Part shown: one piece after another, positions 14,001 through 24,735 of the stretch
How the letters are laid out: each line of letters begins with the position of its first letter
Numbering within the stretch: position 1 is the first letter of the stretch
Origin: Siphonodentalium dalli
Lineage: Eukaryota; Mollusca; Scaphopoda; Gadilida; Siphonodentaliidae
Reading direction: 5' to 3'
DNA: 64,000 bases
NCBI GenBank assembly: GCA_032622095.1
Contig: CP136063.1
Span: 274,839,426-274,903,425 of the forward strand
Position numbers and translations under genes: made by a program
The notes under the pieces: generated by a model
Seen by the model: only the letters and a program-made list of their open reading frames with translations
Told to the model about the DNA's origin: nothing
Databases searched by the model: none

Positions 14001-14655
14001 CATCATCACGCTGAAGGCTTGCATTGAAGTCGCCCATAAAAACCACTTTGCCGAGAACACTATATGTATCGCGGAGGTCAATCAACTTCTGGATGTACTC
14101 CCGGAAAAATGCAACAGTATAGTTCGTAGACGGAAGATAAACTTGGAATATGAAAATATATCTCCTTCCCATGTTTACTTGTATGCCGATAATGCGATCA
14201 TCATTTATATCAAGAGGGGTTACTCTGCTCCCGAGCCTATCGCGATTCCACATGAGGCATACGCCACCAGAGTAACGCCCGCGTTTCCAAGGGAGGCGTT
14301 GAGAAAAATCGCTAACAGCAAAAAAGTCATATTTTCAGTTAATGTGGCGAAAGTAAGGTAAATCTGCATCACATAACCAATGCTCGCTGATGCCACAGAT
14401 ATCCAGGTTCAGTTTGTCAAGAAAATTACTGAGATAACACGCAGACGAAAGAATACCAGTCGCGTTCCATGTGCCAAAGGAAAGCATTTTGTGGATCAAG
14501 ATACTTTGCACCAGTGGAAAATCATACATTTGAGCCACCGCAGGAAGCTCATCCTTCTTTGATAAATACTGAAAATGTGAGACACAGAATAATAGCGACA
14601 AAATACATATCAAATACATTAACCAAGTAACAATTCTGCACTTATTTGCCTTCAT
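11014..14655 (-). pseudogene. Non-LTR retrotransposon ORF: endonuclease plus reverse transcriptase, one in-frame stop
   Basis: The polyprotein would nick target DNA and reverse-transcribe the element RNA. The N-terminal 106 codons have a hydrophobic segment (about residues 9-28), then TWNATGI and ISEHWL, the first two motifs of an exonuclease-endonuclease-phosphatase domain. A single TGA (14335-14337) ends this part, but the same frame continues through 14253-11014 (1,079 codons). That part carries endonuclease motifs MGDFNAS, VIDHIVVN and SNHRPI, then RT motifs: YRAITLLPAIYKLFEKLL, FLDVWKAFDSVW (motif A), GTRQGGTLSPLFYIIYINDL, HADDMALF (catalytic Asp pair, about residues 655-656 of this part), and a C-terminal CLLC...H...C zinc-knuckle-like motif. 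About 1,212 codons in total with one nonsense codon is close to a functional length. No separate ORF1 is present. Confidence 0.9.
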
Positions 14656-14751
14656 GTCTCGCTGAGGAATGCGAAACTGTTAAAAGAGAGATAACACAAT
14701 TCTGTAAATGAGTTAACTAGAGTAATGTCCCTTTTGTGTTGTAGATTTATA

Positions 14752-14970
14752 AACGTTGGTGTAGAAAAGGGTATTCGTCACCCGAGTCTTCGATCCCACT
14801 TCCACCCGCTTCTGGCTGATCCGCTGTCCCTAGCAAAATGTTTATCGGCAACTTCGCGTTCCGGTCGAACATCAAATAAAAAGGTGCGAATCCAGTAGAT
14901 GCATGAGGTGTCATGTTGTACGTATAGAGTCCTTCCGACAGGTACTCGGGCCATTTCTTCTTCTTTTTAT
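14752..14970. repeat. 219-bp direct repeat, right copy (target-site duplication)
   Basis: Second identical copy of the repeat at 10220-10438, abutting the 5' end of the non-LTR element. It lies in frame-shifted continuity with Gypsy-1 integrase to its right. Confidence 0.92.
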
Positions 14971-15792
14971 CTGACAGTGCCCGGAGTAGATCGTGAAGTT
15001 ATATATTAAAACGTTCACACTGAGAGTTCCCTTCTGTGTGATATGGTGTTGTTCTAGACTTCTTGACGCGCAAATATGCTTCACCACCTCCGCTTCGAAT
15101 GACCTCCTCTGATCCGAATGAATCCGTTTCAGTACTCCATACTTCATAAACCAATCTTTCACCAATACTTTAGCCATGGTAGCTGCCTTTTGATATATCG
15201 TCGCTATTGCCGGAGTAAATTTGGTGAACACATCTGTCATCACTAATACATTCTCCTTCCCGCATGCCGATTCCAACAGCGTGAAATCTATTGCCAATAT
15301 CTGCCGTGGCTGCGATGCTAACAGGTGTCCTAATCTGATGCGCACGTGGGGCAGTGGCATCTTCGATACTTGGCACCTGGCGCAATTTTTAACCCATCTT
15401 TTGACGTGGTCGTACATTCCTGGCCAGTAGCATCTTTCTTTCACCAGCTGCAATGTTCTATCTTCGCCCTGATGGCCGCATTTGTCGTGAACTTCTTCCA
15501 TTACCTTACTACTCAACACCGTGGGTAGGATTAGCTGTGTTATATCCCCCAGATTCGGGTCGACTATCTTTCTGAACAACACCCCATTCTTTTCTACAAC
15601 CTTCTTCCAGTTTCTCGTAGGCAGTGCAGTTGAATTTCCTATCGTGTGTTCTATTTTTTTTTCGCACGCAACATCTACACATTTGGTGAACGCTGGCATC
15701 GATATAGCCGTGTTCCTGTGGGGTCTTGTTTTAAATGTGGCTAATTCTGCAACCCATCGTTGTTCGTGTGCCCCTACTTTAGCTGTCTGCAA
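14971..15792 (-). pseudogene. Gypsy-1 integrase zinc-binding and catalytic core
   Basis: Minus-strand frame 15792-14911. It shows an HHCC zinc-binding module (CGHQGEDRTLQLVKERCYWP ... CARCQ) and an RNase H-fold core with AIDFTLLE (first Asp) and IHSDQRRSFEAEV (second Asp). The frame then shifts near 15050, so the final Glu region and the following WPEYLSEGLY-type segment are read in another frame (partly within the 219-bp repeat). The core would insert element cDNA into DNA; the frameshifts mean it is inactive. Confidence 0.85.
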
Positions 15793-15804
15793 GTGAGTTA
15801 GACC

Positions 15805-17160
15805 TCACCTCACGATAAATTCAGCCCCTGTGAGATAGTCATTGAACGTCTCCGTAATAGCCCACTTAAGTCCCAGTATTTCCAACTTCATGGAGCTGTA
15901 GTTCTTTGTTTGCTTCTCATTAGGGAGCAGGGATCTGCTTGCATATGCCATTGGGCGCACTATCCCATCCACCTCCTGGGATAGGACGATCCGAAGTCCA
16001 CTGAAGCTGGCGTCAATATCCAGAATGAAGGGCTTGGCGAAGTCTGGATAAGTCAGCGTCTCTGTGGAAGTCAACTTCTCTTTCAATTTCTCGAAGGCGT
16101 CTGGCATTCTTGACTTCAGCGGTCCCTAAACGGCTTCTGGGGCTGAGGTAGAAATTCTTTCACCAGTCTGTGTAATGGCATGGCTATCTTCGCTAAATCC
16201 TTGACATATCTCCTGGAGTATGAAAAGAACCCGAGGTAGGAACGTAGATCTTTGCACACAGAGGGTACTGGCCAGTTGAGCACCACTCGACACTTATCTG
16301 GGTCTATGTCCACTCCTTTCTCCGAGACGATGTGTCCAAGGTAATGCACCTCCTTTTTGAAAAAGTGGCACCTGGCTCCCTTTGATTTCAACCCATCTTT
16401 CGGAACACTGTCTCAATTCTCTCCATGTGAGTGTCCAGGCTGTCCGAGTACAGAATAATGTCTAAGAAAAATAATATTATCTGGTTAGCTTGATCTCGGA
16501 CCAAGGTCTGCATTAACCGTTGGCGACCGTATGGCATTATGGTCCATTCGTAGAGCCCCATTGGCGTCAACTCCCTGCTAGCGTCATCCAGGTTCATAGT
16601 GTTGTACGCACATGGTTGAAAATCATCTCGGCTCTTGTAGCGAATCCAGAGCGTCATTGATCCACGGCAACGGGTAGTTGTCTCGGCAAGTTTTGGAATT
16701 AACTCCTCGGTAGCCACAGCATAGCCTAATCCCAGAATACCGTTTACGCACGACTACTATAGGCGACGCATATGGACTGCAACTTTCCATGATTACACCA
16801 CATTTGAGTAGATCTGCAATATGTTTCTTCACCTCTTCGTATTGCGGCGATGGGATCCTCCTATATGGTTTACAGACAGGTGTGCGATCCTTCAGTCTTA
16901 TGTTGAACTTCGCTAGATGTGTGTCATATGTCTCCCTCGTACTTCGAGAACACTTCTGAGTACTTCTCGAATAGTGATTCATCCTTTTCCAACAGAGCGG
17001 ATGGAAAATCCTTGTCACTGAAATAGAATAGTTGCTCTGGTGGAGCGTCCTCTCCCCTTTTCTTCGGCATCGGTATAGCTATATTCTCCACTGCTCCCAT
17101 CCGTCCTTCTGAATTCGACCCCGTTGCCGCCGTTGGCGGGCATGACATCTACTCTAGATA
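15805..17160 (-). pseudogene. Gypsy-1 reverse transcriptase and RNase H
   Basis: Four overlapping minus-strand frames, read downwards. 17148-16924 is the pol linker (NGGNG, then ...FSKYEGDI). 17018-16623 is the RT fingers, with YRRIPSPQYEEVKKHIADLL and a degenerate SGIRLCCGYRGVN. 16717-16388 has MPYGRQR and a damaged YxDD box read as FLDIILYS. 16391-16116 has HYLGHIVSEKGVDIDPDKC and LRSYLGFFSYSRRYV. 16107-15805 is RNase H, with LDIDASFSGL and KLEILGLKWAI. The order and spacing match Ty3/Gypsy pol. Loss of the YxDD aspartates and at least three frame changes make it dead. Confidence 0.88.
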
Positions 17161-17216
17161 ATACTCCAATCTTGCACCCTTTCCTCAGCAATATGTGATA
17201 CTCTGGACTTCAATAC

Positions 17217-17667
17217 GTTATGAACAACTACATATAAACAGCACGGCAGTATCGCGGATAGAACAACGTGGATTTGAGAAACTATCTGGTTGCTAGAAAA
17301 TGTGCTTCTCCCAAACCTGTACTGGCCCGGAGCTTAAATTGCTACTGTGTTGGCAAGGAGGAAACTCATTAGCAAGGAACCGAAACTTAATACAATTACA
17401 CTGAATTAATAATAGATTAAATCTAGAGTACTAATTAGTACTAGTAGATTAAATCTACGCTACTTAAAATAAGGTACAATATAGTCCCTACTGATAACCA
17501 TAAGGGCATGAGATGCAGCCATAAGGGCATGTAAGATTAGTAAACATTAATCTGGTAACAATACTAAAGTTCCGTGCAAATCCATCAGGTAAAGTCACGA
17601 ACAGGTGTAGCTTTGTGGGAACAGGTAAGTTTGTGTGAACATGTAACGAACAGGTAACTTCGTTATA
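17217..17667 (-). repeat. Gypsy-2 3' LTR
   Basis: About 450 bases matching 28740-29182 nearly throughout, with scattered substitutions and an ~18-bp extra copy of an AGCCATAAGGGCATG-type unit. The minus-strand start reads TATAACG against TGTAACG in the other copy, so the terminal TG is mutated here. Confidence 0.85.
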
Positions 17668-17944
17668 TTCCTACCATTCTTGGAATAAGTTTCCGTACTA
17701 GAAACTTCGAACTTCGAACTTCAGCTTTGAGTCCAATACAGGATTAATAGTTAATAGGTACAGTCATCTATATACACGCAGAGCACAAACAACTGCGCCA
17801 TCGTCCTTCCGGCATCGAGCGTAACACTGCTACATTGTCATAACACTGAATACACTTCCATTGCAGAATGCCACATACGTCTGGAATAAGATACATCAAT
17901 ATACATGTACCTCTCCTACTGGTATAACCATATTCTCCATATAT

Positions 17945-18945
17945 ATCGTTGATATAGGGGAAACCATCACCTTCATGGATGTCGTTGATATAAGGGAAAC
18001 CATCTCCTTCATGGTTGTCGTTGATACATAGGAAACCATCTACTTCATCGATATCGTTGATACAAGGGAAACCATTTTAGAAACCATCTCCATCATTGAG
18101 GTCGTTGATACAAGGGACACCATCTTCGTCATGGATGTCTTTGATACAGGGGAAACCATCTCCATCATATATGTCGTTGATACTGGGGAAACCACCACCT
18201 TCATGGATGTCGTTGATACAAAGGAAACCATTTTGAAAACCATCTCCATCATGGATGTCGTTGATACAGGGGAAACCATCTACTTCATAGATATCGTTGA
18301 TACAAGTGAAACCATTTTGGAAACCATCTCCATCATGGCTGTCGTTGATACAGGGAGAAACCATCTCCATCATATATGTCGTTGATACAAGGGAAACCAT
18401 CTACTTTATAGATATCGTTGATACAAGGGAAACCATTTTGGAAACCATCTCCATCATGGATGTCGTTGATACAAGGGAAACCATTTTCGTCATGGATGTC
18501 TTTGATACAGGGGAAACCATCTCCATCATATATGTCGTTGATACAGGGGAAACCATCACCTTCATGGATGTCGTTGATACAAAGGAAACCATTTTGAAAA
18601 CCATATCCATCGTGGATGTCGTTGATACAGGTGAAACCATCTACTCCATAGATATCGTTGATACAAGGGAAACCATTTTGGAAACCATCTCCATCATGGA
18701 TGTCGTTGATACAAGGGAAACCATCTCCTTCGTGGATATCGTTGATACAAGGGAAACCATCTCCTTCGTGGATGTCGTTGATACAGGGGAAACCATCTAC
18801 TTCACATATATCGTTGATACAAGGGAAACCATTTTGGAAACCATCTCCATCATGGATGTCGTTGATACAAGGGAAACCATCTCCTTCGTGGATGGCGTTG
18901 ATACAGGGGAAACCATCTACTCCATAGATGTCGTTGATACAATAG
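17945..18945. repeat. 36-bp minisatellite with open frames on both strands
   Basis: About 25 tandem units based on a 36-bp repeat containing GTCGTTGATACA and GGGAAACCATCT. Several units are lengthened by 15 bp (an extra ATTTTGGAAACC). Because both lengths are multiples of three, every strand can stay open. The plus strand reads as 12-residue repeats (VVDTGETISIMD type, part of a 273-codon frame from 18297). The minus strand reads as CINDIHDGDGFP type (219 codons, 18992-18333) and, in another frame, VSTTSMMEMVS. It lies in the 3' region of Gypsy-2. There is no evidence of a host protein: no start context, no flanking domain, and all frames behave alike. Confidence 0.9.
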
Positions 18946-19110
18946 TCGTTAAAGCAGAATTTAGAAAGAAACCCGGAATAAATTGGATACAAGCTGATGT
19001 TGGTGTCATTCGACGCGGGAAAGCATCAGGAACAACATATCCAAAATCCGCAAAAATCCCCTGTGGGGAAACTTTATTATCCAAGATGGTGTCCAACATG
19101 GTTGTCTATA
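18946..19110 (+). repeat. Dispersed repeat (copy 1 of 3)
   Basis: Contains AACATATCCAAAATCCGC and, further on, CCAAGATGGTGTCCAACATGG, matching 61605-61735 in the same orientation and about 33590-33725 in reverse. No coding capacity is supported. Confidence 0.75.
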
Positions 19111-19670
19111 CTACATAAGTTCTCGAAACAAGTCATTATACGATATATTGTGGCATCGGAATTACGCCGTTATACCAGTTTGTGTTAAATTATAGTACGG
19201 GAATGATAGAGTGCAACGCACAGAAAATTATACAATCGTGGCCATGAAATGGCTTCAAAATGGCCACAACTCGATGCAATACAACGAAGAAAGCAGCATA
19301 CTGGATAACCACATAGGAGTGAAAATATGTATTGGTAAAATACAGGTCGGTCGTTGAATATCTTTAAAGGTACACAAATCGTACAGATTGGAGTAAATTT
19401 ATATTATCCAGTTGTAAACGCCATTGTATTGTTTTACTTTGTGACCATGCTTTCGCTATTCGATTTGATAATCCTTGCAAATAGTTTTCGAACGGTTCTA
19501 ATTCATGGATGAAGGACATAGACCATATCACATTTGATGGCGAAACATCCTTCACTTTTTGAAACAAAACATTTCGGATAAGCACACAGGACGCAGAATT
19601 CAGCACTAATAACAACCAAATTATGATTATGACATGATGATTTGGATGTTTACCAAGGTATGTGTTAGAT

Positions 19671-19681
<11 letters not shown>
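19111..19681. other. Unassigned part of the Gypsy-2 3' region
   Basis: No recognised domain. An 83-codon minus-strand frame at 19615-19364 has a hydrophobic start but no family match that I recognise. Confidence 0.4.

Positions 19682-19751
<70 letters not shown>
19682..19751. repeat. (TA)n microsatellite
   Basis: Seventy bases of pure TA dinucleotide; self-complementary and prone to extrusion or length change. Confidence 0.97.
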
Positions 19752-19753
<2 letters not shown>

Positions 19754-20925
19754 TCTTGTTTTTGTTTTATTTTTCAGATTTAGTTTAGCTTACTTGTTTA
19801 CAAGTTTGTTTTATTTTATTTGTTTTACTTGTTTACACAGTGCAATAAGGTTGTGGAAAATTGACGAATTTTTCTGGGTACCTAATGCGTTCCCTTTTTT
19901 ATTTGATTTTATTTTGATCGGTTTTGATGTCGTTAAAGGCACGGGAGGCATTGGTTGACGAAAATATTCATATTTGTTCCAATCACCGTAAACAGAAAAA
20001 CATTAAAACGCATACAGCTTTGATCATATATACCATGACCATCGCGTAAACAGCATGCTATCATAAAGACTTACCATATTTTACCTAAGCAAGAGCCTGA
20101 TTGTGTTACATAAGACAGCACATGGTTACTGGCTAACCACACACAAATGATATAAACGCTCTTTATTAGTTCCATGTCAGGAATTCAGCAACAAAGAACG
20201 CTCGTTATGTTTACCATCATAATATAAACAAACACTAGGAAAGTAACTTTGTATGCGTTTGTTTACATAACAATGGTCACACATATGACAATAACATACT
20301 GTTAATGCGATATTTCATATGTGTATACGGACAAAGTCTGTCTACATTTTAATATTCTTTCAGTTTGTGGCGGTTTTTGACCGGTGGATATATTTTCACA
20401 GCATACCCACCGCCAAGTACCTTTAAGTACCAAGTACCTTTAAGCTTATATTTTAATTTGATCGGTTTTTATGTCCATTAAGGCGTACTATTGGATATTA
20501 TTGGATGGTATGTATGCCCCGAGTAATGAAAGAAATGAAGTAGCGTACATGAAGTGGGAGAAAAGAAGTATTTATTTAGGAGATTCTAGTCTGACCAACT
20601 ATTTGTTATATATATTTAGGCCACCCCACCCTGGGAGGCTACAGACAACCGACAACCAGGAACACTGAGTTCGGTCAAATTAAACAGCCCAGGTACCACT
20701 TATGTTGTTGACCTATGATAATCACAGGTGATCGGAGCGACAAGCAATCGCTGGAACAGGCCCTTCCTAACAATTATTTTCAGGCCTCAAGGGTGGCAAC
20801 CGATAGAAATTGAAGAAAGAGAGTGGCTATTTGTATGTTCTATTGTGATATATCAATGGCATTTAGTAAGCAACTGAATGCAGCAATGATGTGTTTAGTT
20901 GGAGACCTCTTCGGGGATACATCAT
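19752..20925. other. AT-rich spacer before the Gypsy-2 pol stop
   Basis: No gene recognised. Two related phrases (TTTGATTTTATTTTGATCGG near 19900 and TTTTAATTTGATCGG near 20450) suggest an old internal duplication. Confidence 0.4.
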
Positions 20926-21445
20926 CTATTTCCATTGGGCGTGTCTGGGCTGTCTTCGTGGAGCACGTAACTTATGTTTGAGTTTGGCATGAGAGATGTG
21001 ATCGTCGTCTTCAGAGGTTGTTGACAGGGGGTGATATATTGATTTTGGATAATCAGTTTCATCAGAGTGAAGTTCAGGGGGTTCAGCTTTATTTTGGCGA
21101 AGTCGTTGGGCCAACTGAAATAACGGAATAGATTCCTCACCAGCTGATGTGTCATTTTCCTTCTTTAATCGTTGTACGATATCATCCGATGGTGCATGGT
21201 TTGGGGTTAATTTATCAGCGTCCATTTCAATGTCAGCAGGTGTGGAATACTCTTCCTCGTCACTGGATTCTTCGGGTGCGATTACATAATGGACTCATCG
21301 GACTGGATATCGGGATGCATCTGGTGGTATTTCGTCCCAGTCAAGCACGGCTTTTCGTGGTAGTTCAGCGTGAGCTAATACTACACTTCTAGTAAGCTGG
21401 TTCTTGATATTGTATGAAACTGTAGCGGTTTTTTCAATAACTCGA
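20926..21445 (-). pseudogene. Gypsy-2 pol C-terminal tail
   Basis: From 21430 downwards the minus strand reads RVIEKTATVSYNIKNQL, then SVVLAHAELPRKA, the usual end of the integrase C-terminal domain ('...VIEK...Y.I...........HAE'). One in-frame stop follows (before VHYVIAPEE), and then a 99-codon acidic, low-complexity tail from 21225. It is the continuation of the integrase that breaks off at about 23990; the intervening palindrome and CXC fragment separate the two. A one-base shift also occurs just inside the resumption point. Confidence 0.75.
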
Positions 21446-21456
21446 AAATAGGGGAC

Positions 21457-23533
21457 CTAGTCCAGTGCATTTATGGTTTCACCTAAAAATAATTGCAACA
21501 CAAAGTTTCTCAGTGGGAATAAGTACTTTTACTCATCTCAAATAATATACTAAAAGTCAACAAGAATCAAGAAATGCGAAATTGATGAATTTTGTGAAAT
21601 AAATTTGTCAAAATTTGGTAAAATACTCATTTTATAGCTTTTTAATGATGTTTATTGTGCACAAAATTTGATATTTTTGTTATGCATCTATGATTGAGAG
21701 GACAAAAATATTCTTAAACAAAATGTGTGTTCCACCATTGTATGGACAGCCAAATTTGCCTGTGGTCCAGAACCGGCTTGATGAAATAGCATATTTGATG
21801 TCATACAAATCAATAATTATATATCCATATTTCCTGTCTTTCTCATAATCACTTAAGTATACATCGTTAAACACATTGTAAAGGAGTTTCCCAAATCATG
21901 GTGTCAAAAATAAAATTATGGCCCTATTAATCTTTAAAATTGACTCATCTAAAAATGCCATTTTGGAGCCTTTTTTGTTAATTTTTAACGGTTGTTGTGT
22001 ACAAATTGTAAAAACAATGTATGTTTAATATGCTAAATCATTTGAACTTTCCTCCTGAAACGCTTTATTGTTGAAATAAATGCCTTACGTTGGATATGTC
22101 AATGAATGCCACTGAATTTAACTAATTTTCTGGAAACTGATGCCAAATTTTAATATCTGAAAAATGGGGTAGGGGAAACCATATTGACAAAATTTAATAA
22201 ATATGGACCTTAATGCATAAAACTTTAACATCACCAGCTCCTACAAACGTTATCATTTCAAACAGAGTAAACTGCTTCCTGTTTGATGTTCATATTTAGA
22301 GCTACAAGCCTTTTTGTTGTAACTCAATGGCGAATCATTATTTTGGGCTGGTTCTATATAATATGCTGATAAAAGTTATAAATAAACATCTAATAATTAC
22401 TAAAGTACTAAACTGTTTACCATGCAAGAATAGTCTGCACAAACTGGAATAAAACAATACTTTGTCGCCAATGACTAGAATATGGTAACAAGATCATAGC
22501 CTTTGTGATTTCACCTACCCCATTATCAACATTCAAATTTGGAGTCAGTTTCTTGAAAAATATGTGAAATCAAATCCAGTGACTGTTGATTGGCATAACC
22601 AATAAACCAATGTACTCATATTTTCCCCAACAATAAGTGTTTTAGGAGGAACGTTCAAATGAGTTTACACATTAAACACTAATTGTATTCATTATTGTTT
22701 ACTATTTTTGCACCAAAAAAATTTAAAATGGACAAAAAACACCACAAAACAGTCCAAAATGATATTTTTGGAAGAGTCAATACAAAGGATTCACAGGGCC
22801 ATAAGTTGATTATGGCACATATGTGTTTAGCAATTCCAGCACAGTGTATTTAACATAGTGTACGTAAGAGGTTATGAGAAATACAGGGCATATAGATATA
22901 AATTCATTGAGTTGTATGACCTCAAATATGGTATTTCATCACACCAGTTCTGTGCACAAGGCAAATTTGGCTAAGTCCATACAATGAAACGCACATTTTG
23001 TTTAAGAATATTTTTTGACTTCTCGATTACAGATGCATAAAGAAATCATGTTTTGTGCACAATATAGTGAGGCAACTAATACAACAGCATGATATCCCTT
23101 CATTGTTCTCTAGTTTTTATAATATTAGACCCTAAAATGTGCATTTAGCTTATTCAGAAACTAGGCTCCGAAATTAGACAAACTCACAATTGTGGAAGCA
23201 CATAACTTGAAAAATTCTCAATGCATCTGGAAAATGTTTTCTGTTCTGTAATCAGGATTGTATACTAAAAACGCATATATAAACGGAAGCGCGCGTCAAA
23301 AGAGGTTTTTGATAAACATCCTTGAAAAGCTATAAAATGTTGCAAAATTTTACTAAAATTTTACCAAATTTTACTAAATTTATTTCACACAATTTATAAA
23401 TTTCGCCTTTCTTGATCCTTTTTGATTTTAGTATGATGTTTATAATTGGTTAGCAGACTTATTCCTGCTCAGAAACATTGTGTTGCAATTAGTTTGAGGT
23501 TTGGCACTTTATTCTCATAAATGCACTGGACTA
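21457..23533. repeat. 2.1-kb palindrome with ~1-kb arms
   Basis: The ends are TAGTCCAGTGCATTTAT (21457) and ATAAATGCACTGGACTA (ending 23533). The arms pair for about 0.75-1 kb: for example 21718-21800 with 22920-23015, 21540-21630 with 23350-23440, and 22090-22190 with 22490-22590. They are clearly diverged by eye (substitutions and small indels throughout). The centre is at about 22200-22480. TA dinucleotides sit at both termini, compatible with a TA target. No open frame of note. It interrupts the Gypsy-2 integrase and is either a long-armed foldback element or an old inverted duplication. Confidence 0.8.
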
Positions 23534-23965
23534 ATAGGCACGAAGATCTTATGAACATGGGACGGAAAGATGTTATGAGTTGTGTATTCAAGCGAACATC
23601 CCAATCAATAATAATGAGTGCTCTTTCTCTCAAGTTCGACAACGACGTTGTACATATCGATCCACAACTATTGTTTCAGAAACTTATAACTGTTGCCAAA
23701 GCGCCGACCAAATATAACCTGCTGTGTCAGACTTTTATGTAGAAAAGGATTTCATGTACATACATTATCACCAGGTGCAGTGTTGAAAGGGGCTTAATTT
23801 GGAACCAACTGATTGAGGATGGCAGGTTAAGGATAGGCGGCTTAAGTCTATCAAATGTGGGGAACCACCAGCTCCAAAAGAACTACTGAACATCATTGGT
23901 TGTAATTGTAAAACGGACTGCAAAAGCAATAGGTGCACATGCCTTATCAGAAAATCAGAACGATC
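23534..23965 (+). pseudogene. Fragment of a CXC-motif (CNCK...C) invertebrate repeat protein
   Basis: The plus strand at 23521-23742 encodes FKRTSQSIIMSALSLKF, then DNDVVHIDPQLLFQKLITVA. In another frame at about 23770-23965 it reads YHQVQ, KGLNLEPTD, GWQVK and PPAPKELLNIIGCNCKTDC, followed by SNRCTC. The last part is a cysteine cluster of the TSO1/tesmin-like CXC kind (C-x-CK-x3-C-x4-C-x-C). I recall this N- and C-terminal pair from a large family of uncharacterised invertebrate proteins, often repeat-associated. Here the whole middle of the protein is missing and two tryptophan-like codons have become TGA, so it is a deleted, dead copy. It lies between the palindrome and the Gypsy-2 integrase. 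Confidence 0.6.
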
Positions 23966-23986
23966 TATCCAGACGTATTATTTTTT

Positions 23987-24735
23987 TTAAATTATAAAAA
24001 AAATTAATGAATTTCTAATTAGATTAGAGTTTTTATCTGCATATTTAGCTTGCTTCCGTCTGGCACGTTTCATATTTCGTTGTACCATCATGAATGATTT
24101 GCGTTGAGTTTGTAGTCCAATCTGATGTGGTTCATCGCCCTGATAGCGCTTCCTGTGTTCTAGTATGTTGTCAATTGGAAGAACGAACTGGGTCACGATT
24201 ATAGAGTAAAAAGAATGGTGAAAAACCTGTTGATTCATTTGGTGTAAACCTGATTGCAGTTAATGTTTGATTTAAAAACACATCCAAAGATTTATGGTCA
24301 TCTTGTACCATTATAGCGAGTACATTACATAAAACGCGGTGAAAACGCTCAACTTTTGAATTGCTCTGTGTGTGATATGTTTTTAAATGGTGTATATGTA
24401 GAGCTTCTAATGTTTCTCTGACATTCGAATTAATGTTCTCAGAACCATTATCACTGACAATTTCTGGGGGACAGGAATGTCTGGGAACTATTTCTTCGAG
24501 AATTAGGTGCGCTATTATGTTGGCAGTTTTATTTGGGACTGCAACACTTTCTGGCCACCCTGAGTATAAATCCACGAAACTCACGATATAGCGGTTTTCC
24601 GAAAGGGTAGTGGGATATGGTCCGCTAAGGTCAAGGCCGAGTTTACAAGTACAATACGTCGGAACACCTGTGTTTTGCAGTGGTTTAACTTTTGTTAAGT
24701 TCCGAGTTTGGCAGGTTACACATTGACTGACGTAT
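23987..24735 (-). pseudogene. Gypsy-2 integrase
   Basis: The minus strand at 24640-24171 shows LDLSGPYP (first Asp, read through a stop-free stretch upstream of 24584), then VDLYSGWPESVAVPNKTA, IVSDNGSENINSN (second Asp) and SNSKVERFHRVL (catalytic Glu), then NQTLTAIRFTPNESTGFSP. A one-base shift near 24175 leads into 24238-23987, with RRKQAKYADKN at the start of the C-terminal domain. All three DDE residues are present. It breaks off at AT-rich DNA near 23990 and resumes at 21440. Confidence 0.88.

Larger units (their letters stand above)
10439..14751 (-). mobile_element. Nearly intact non-LTR retrotransposon inside Gypsy-1 integrase
   Basis: A 4.3-kb unit bounded by the perfect 219-bp direct repeat. 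On the minus strand it has a short 5' leader (about 96 bases, 14751-14656), one long coding region (14655-11014), a ~570-base 3' region with a (GA)n block, and a 3' terminus made of (TA)n (10439-10454) directly at the target junction. There are no LTRs and no poly-A tail; a short simple-repeat tail is usual for several LINE clades. Identical flanking repeats and only one premature stop point to a recent insertion. The clade is not assigned. Confidence 0.9.

Noticed and set aside
15521-15796. Plus-strand 91-codon frame with a hydrophobic segment
   Set aside because: Antisense to the Gypsy-1 integrase.
17945-18945. CRISPR-like regular repeats
   Set aside because: The 36-bp period resembles a CRISPR repeat length, but there are no distinct unique spacers; units are head-to-tail and the context is an animal retrotransposon.
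18297-19118. 273-codon open frame as a real repetitive protein
   Set aside because: Several frames on both strands are equally open because the unit length is a multiple of three; no start context, no flanking domain, and it continues into a dispersed repeat.
19662-19958. 98-codon membrane protein with a YIYIYI run
   Set aside because: It is the (TA)n microsatellite plus AT-rich flank.
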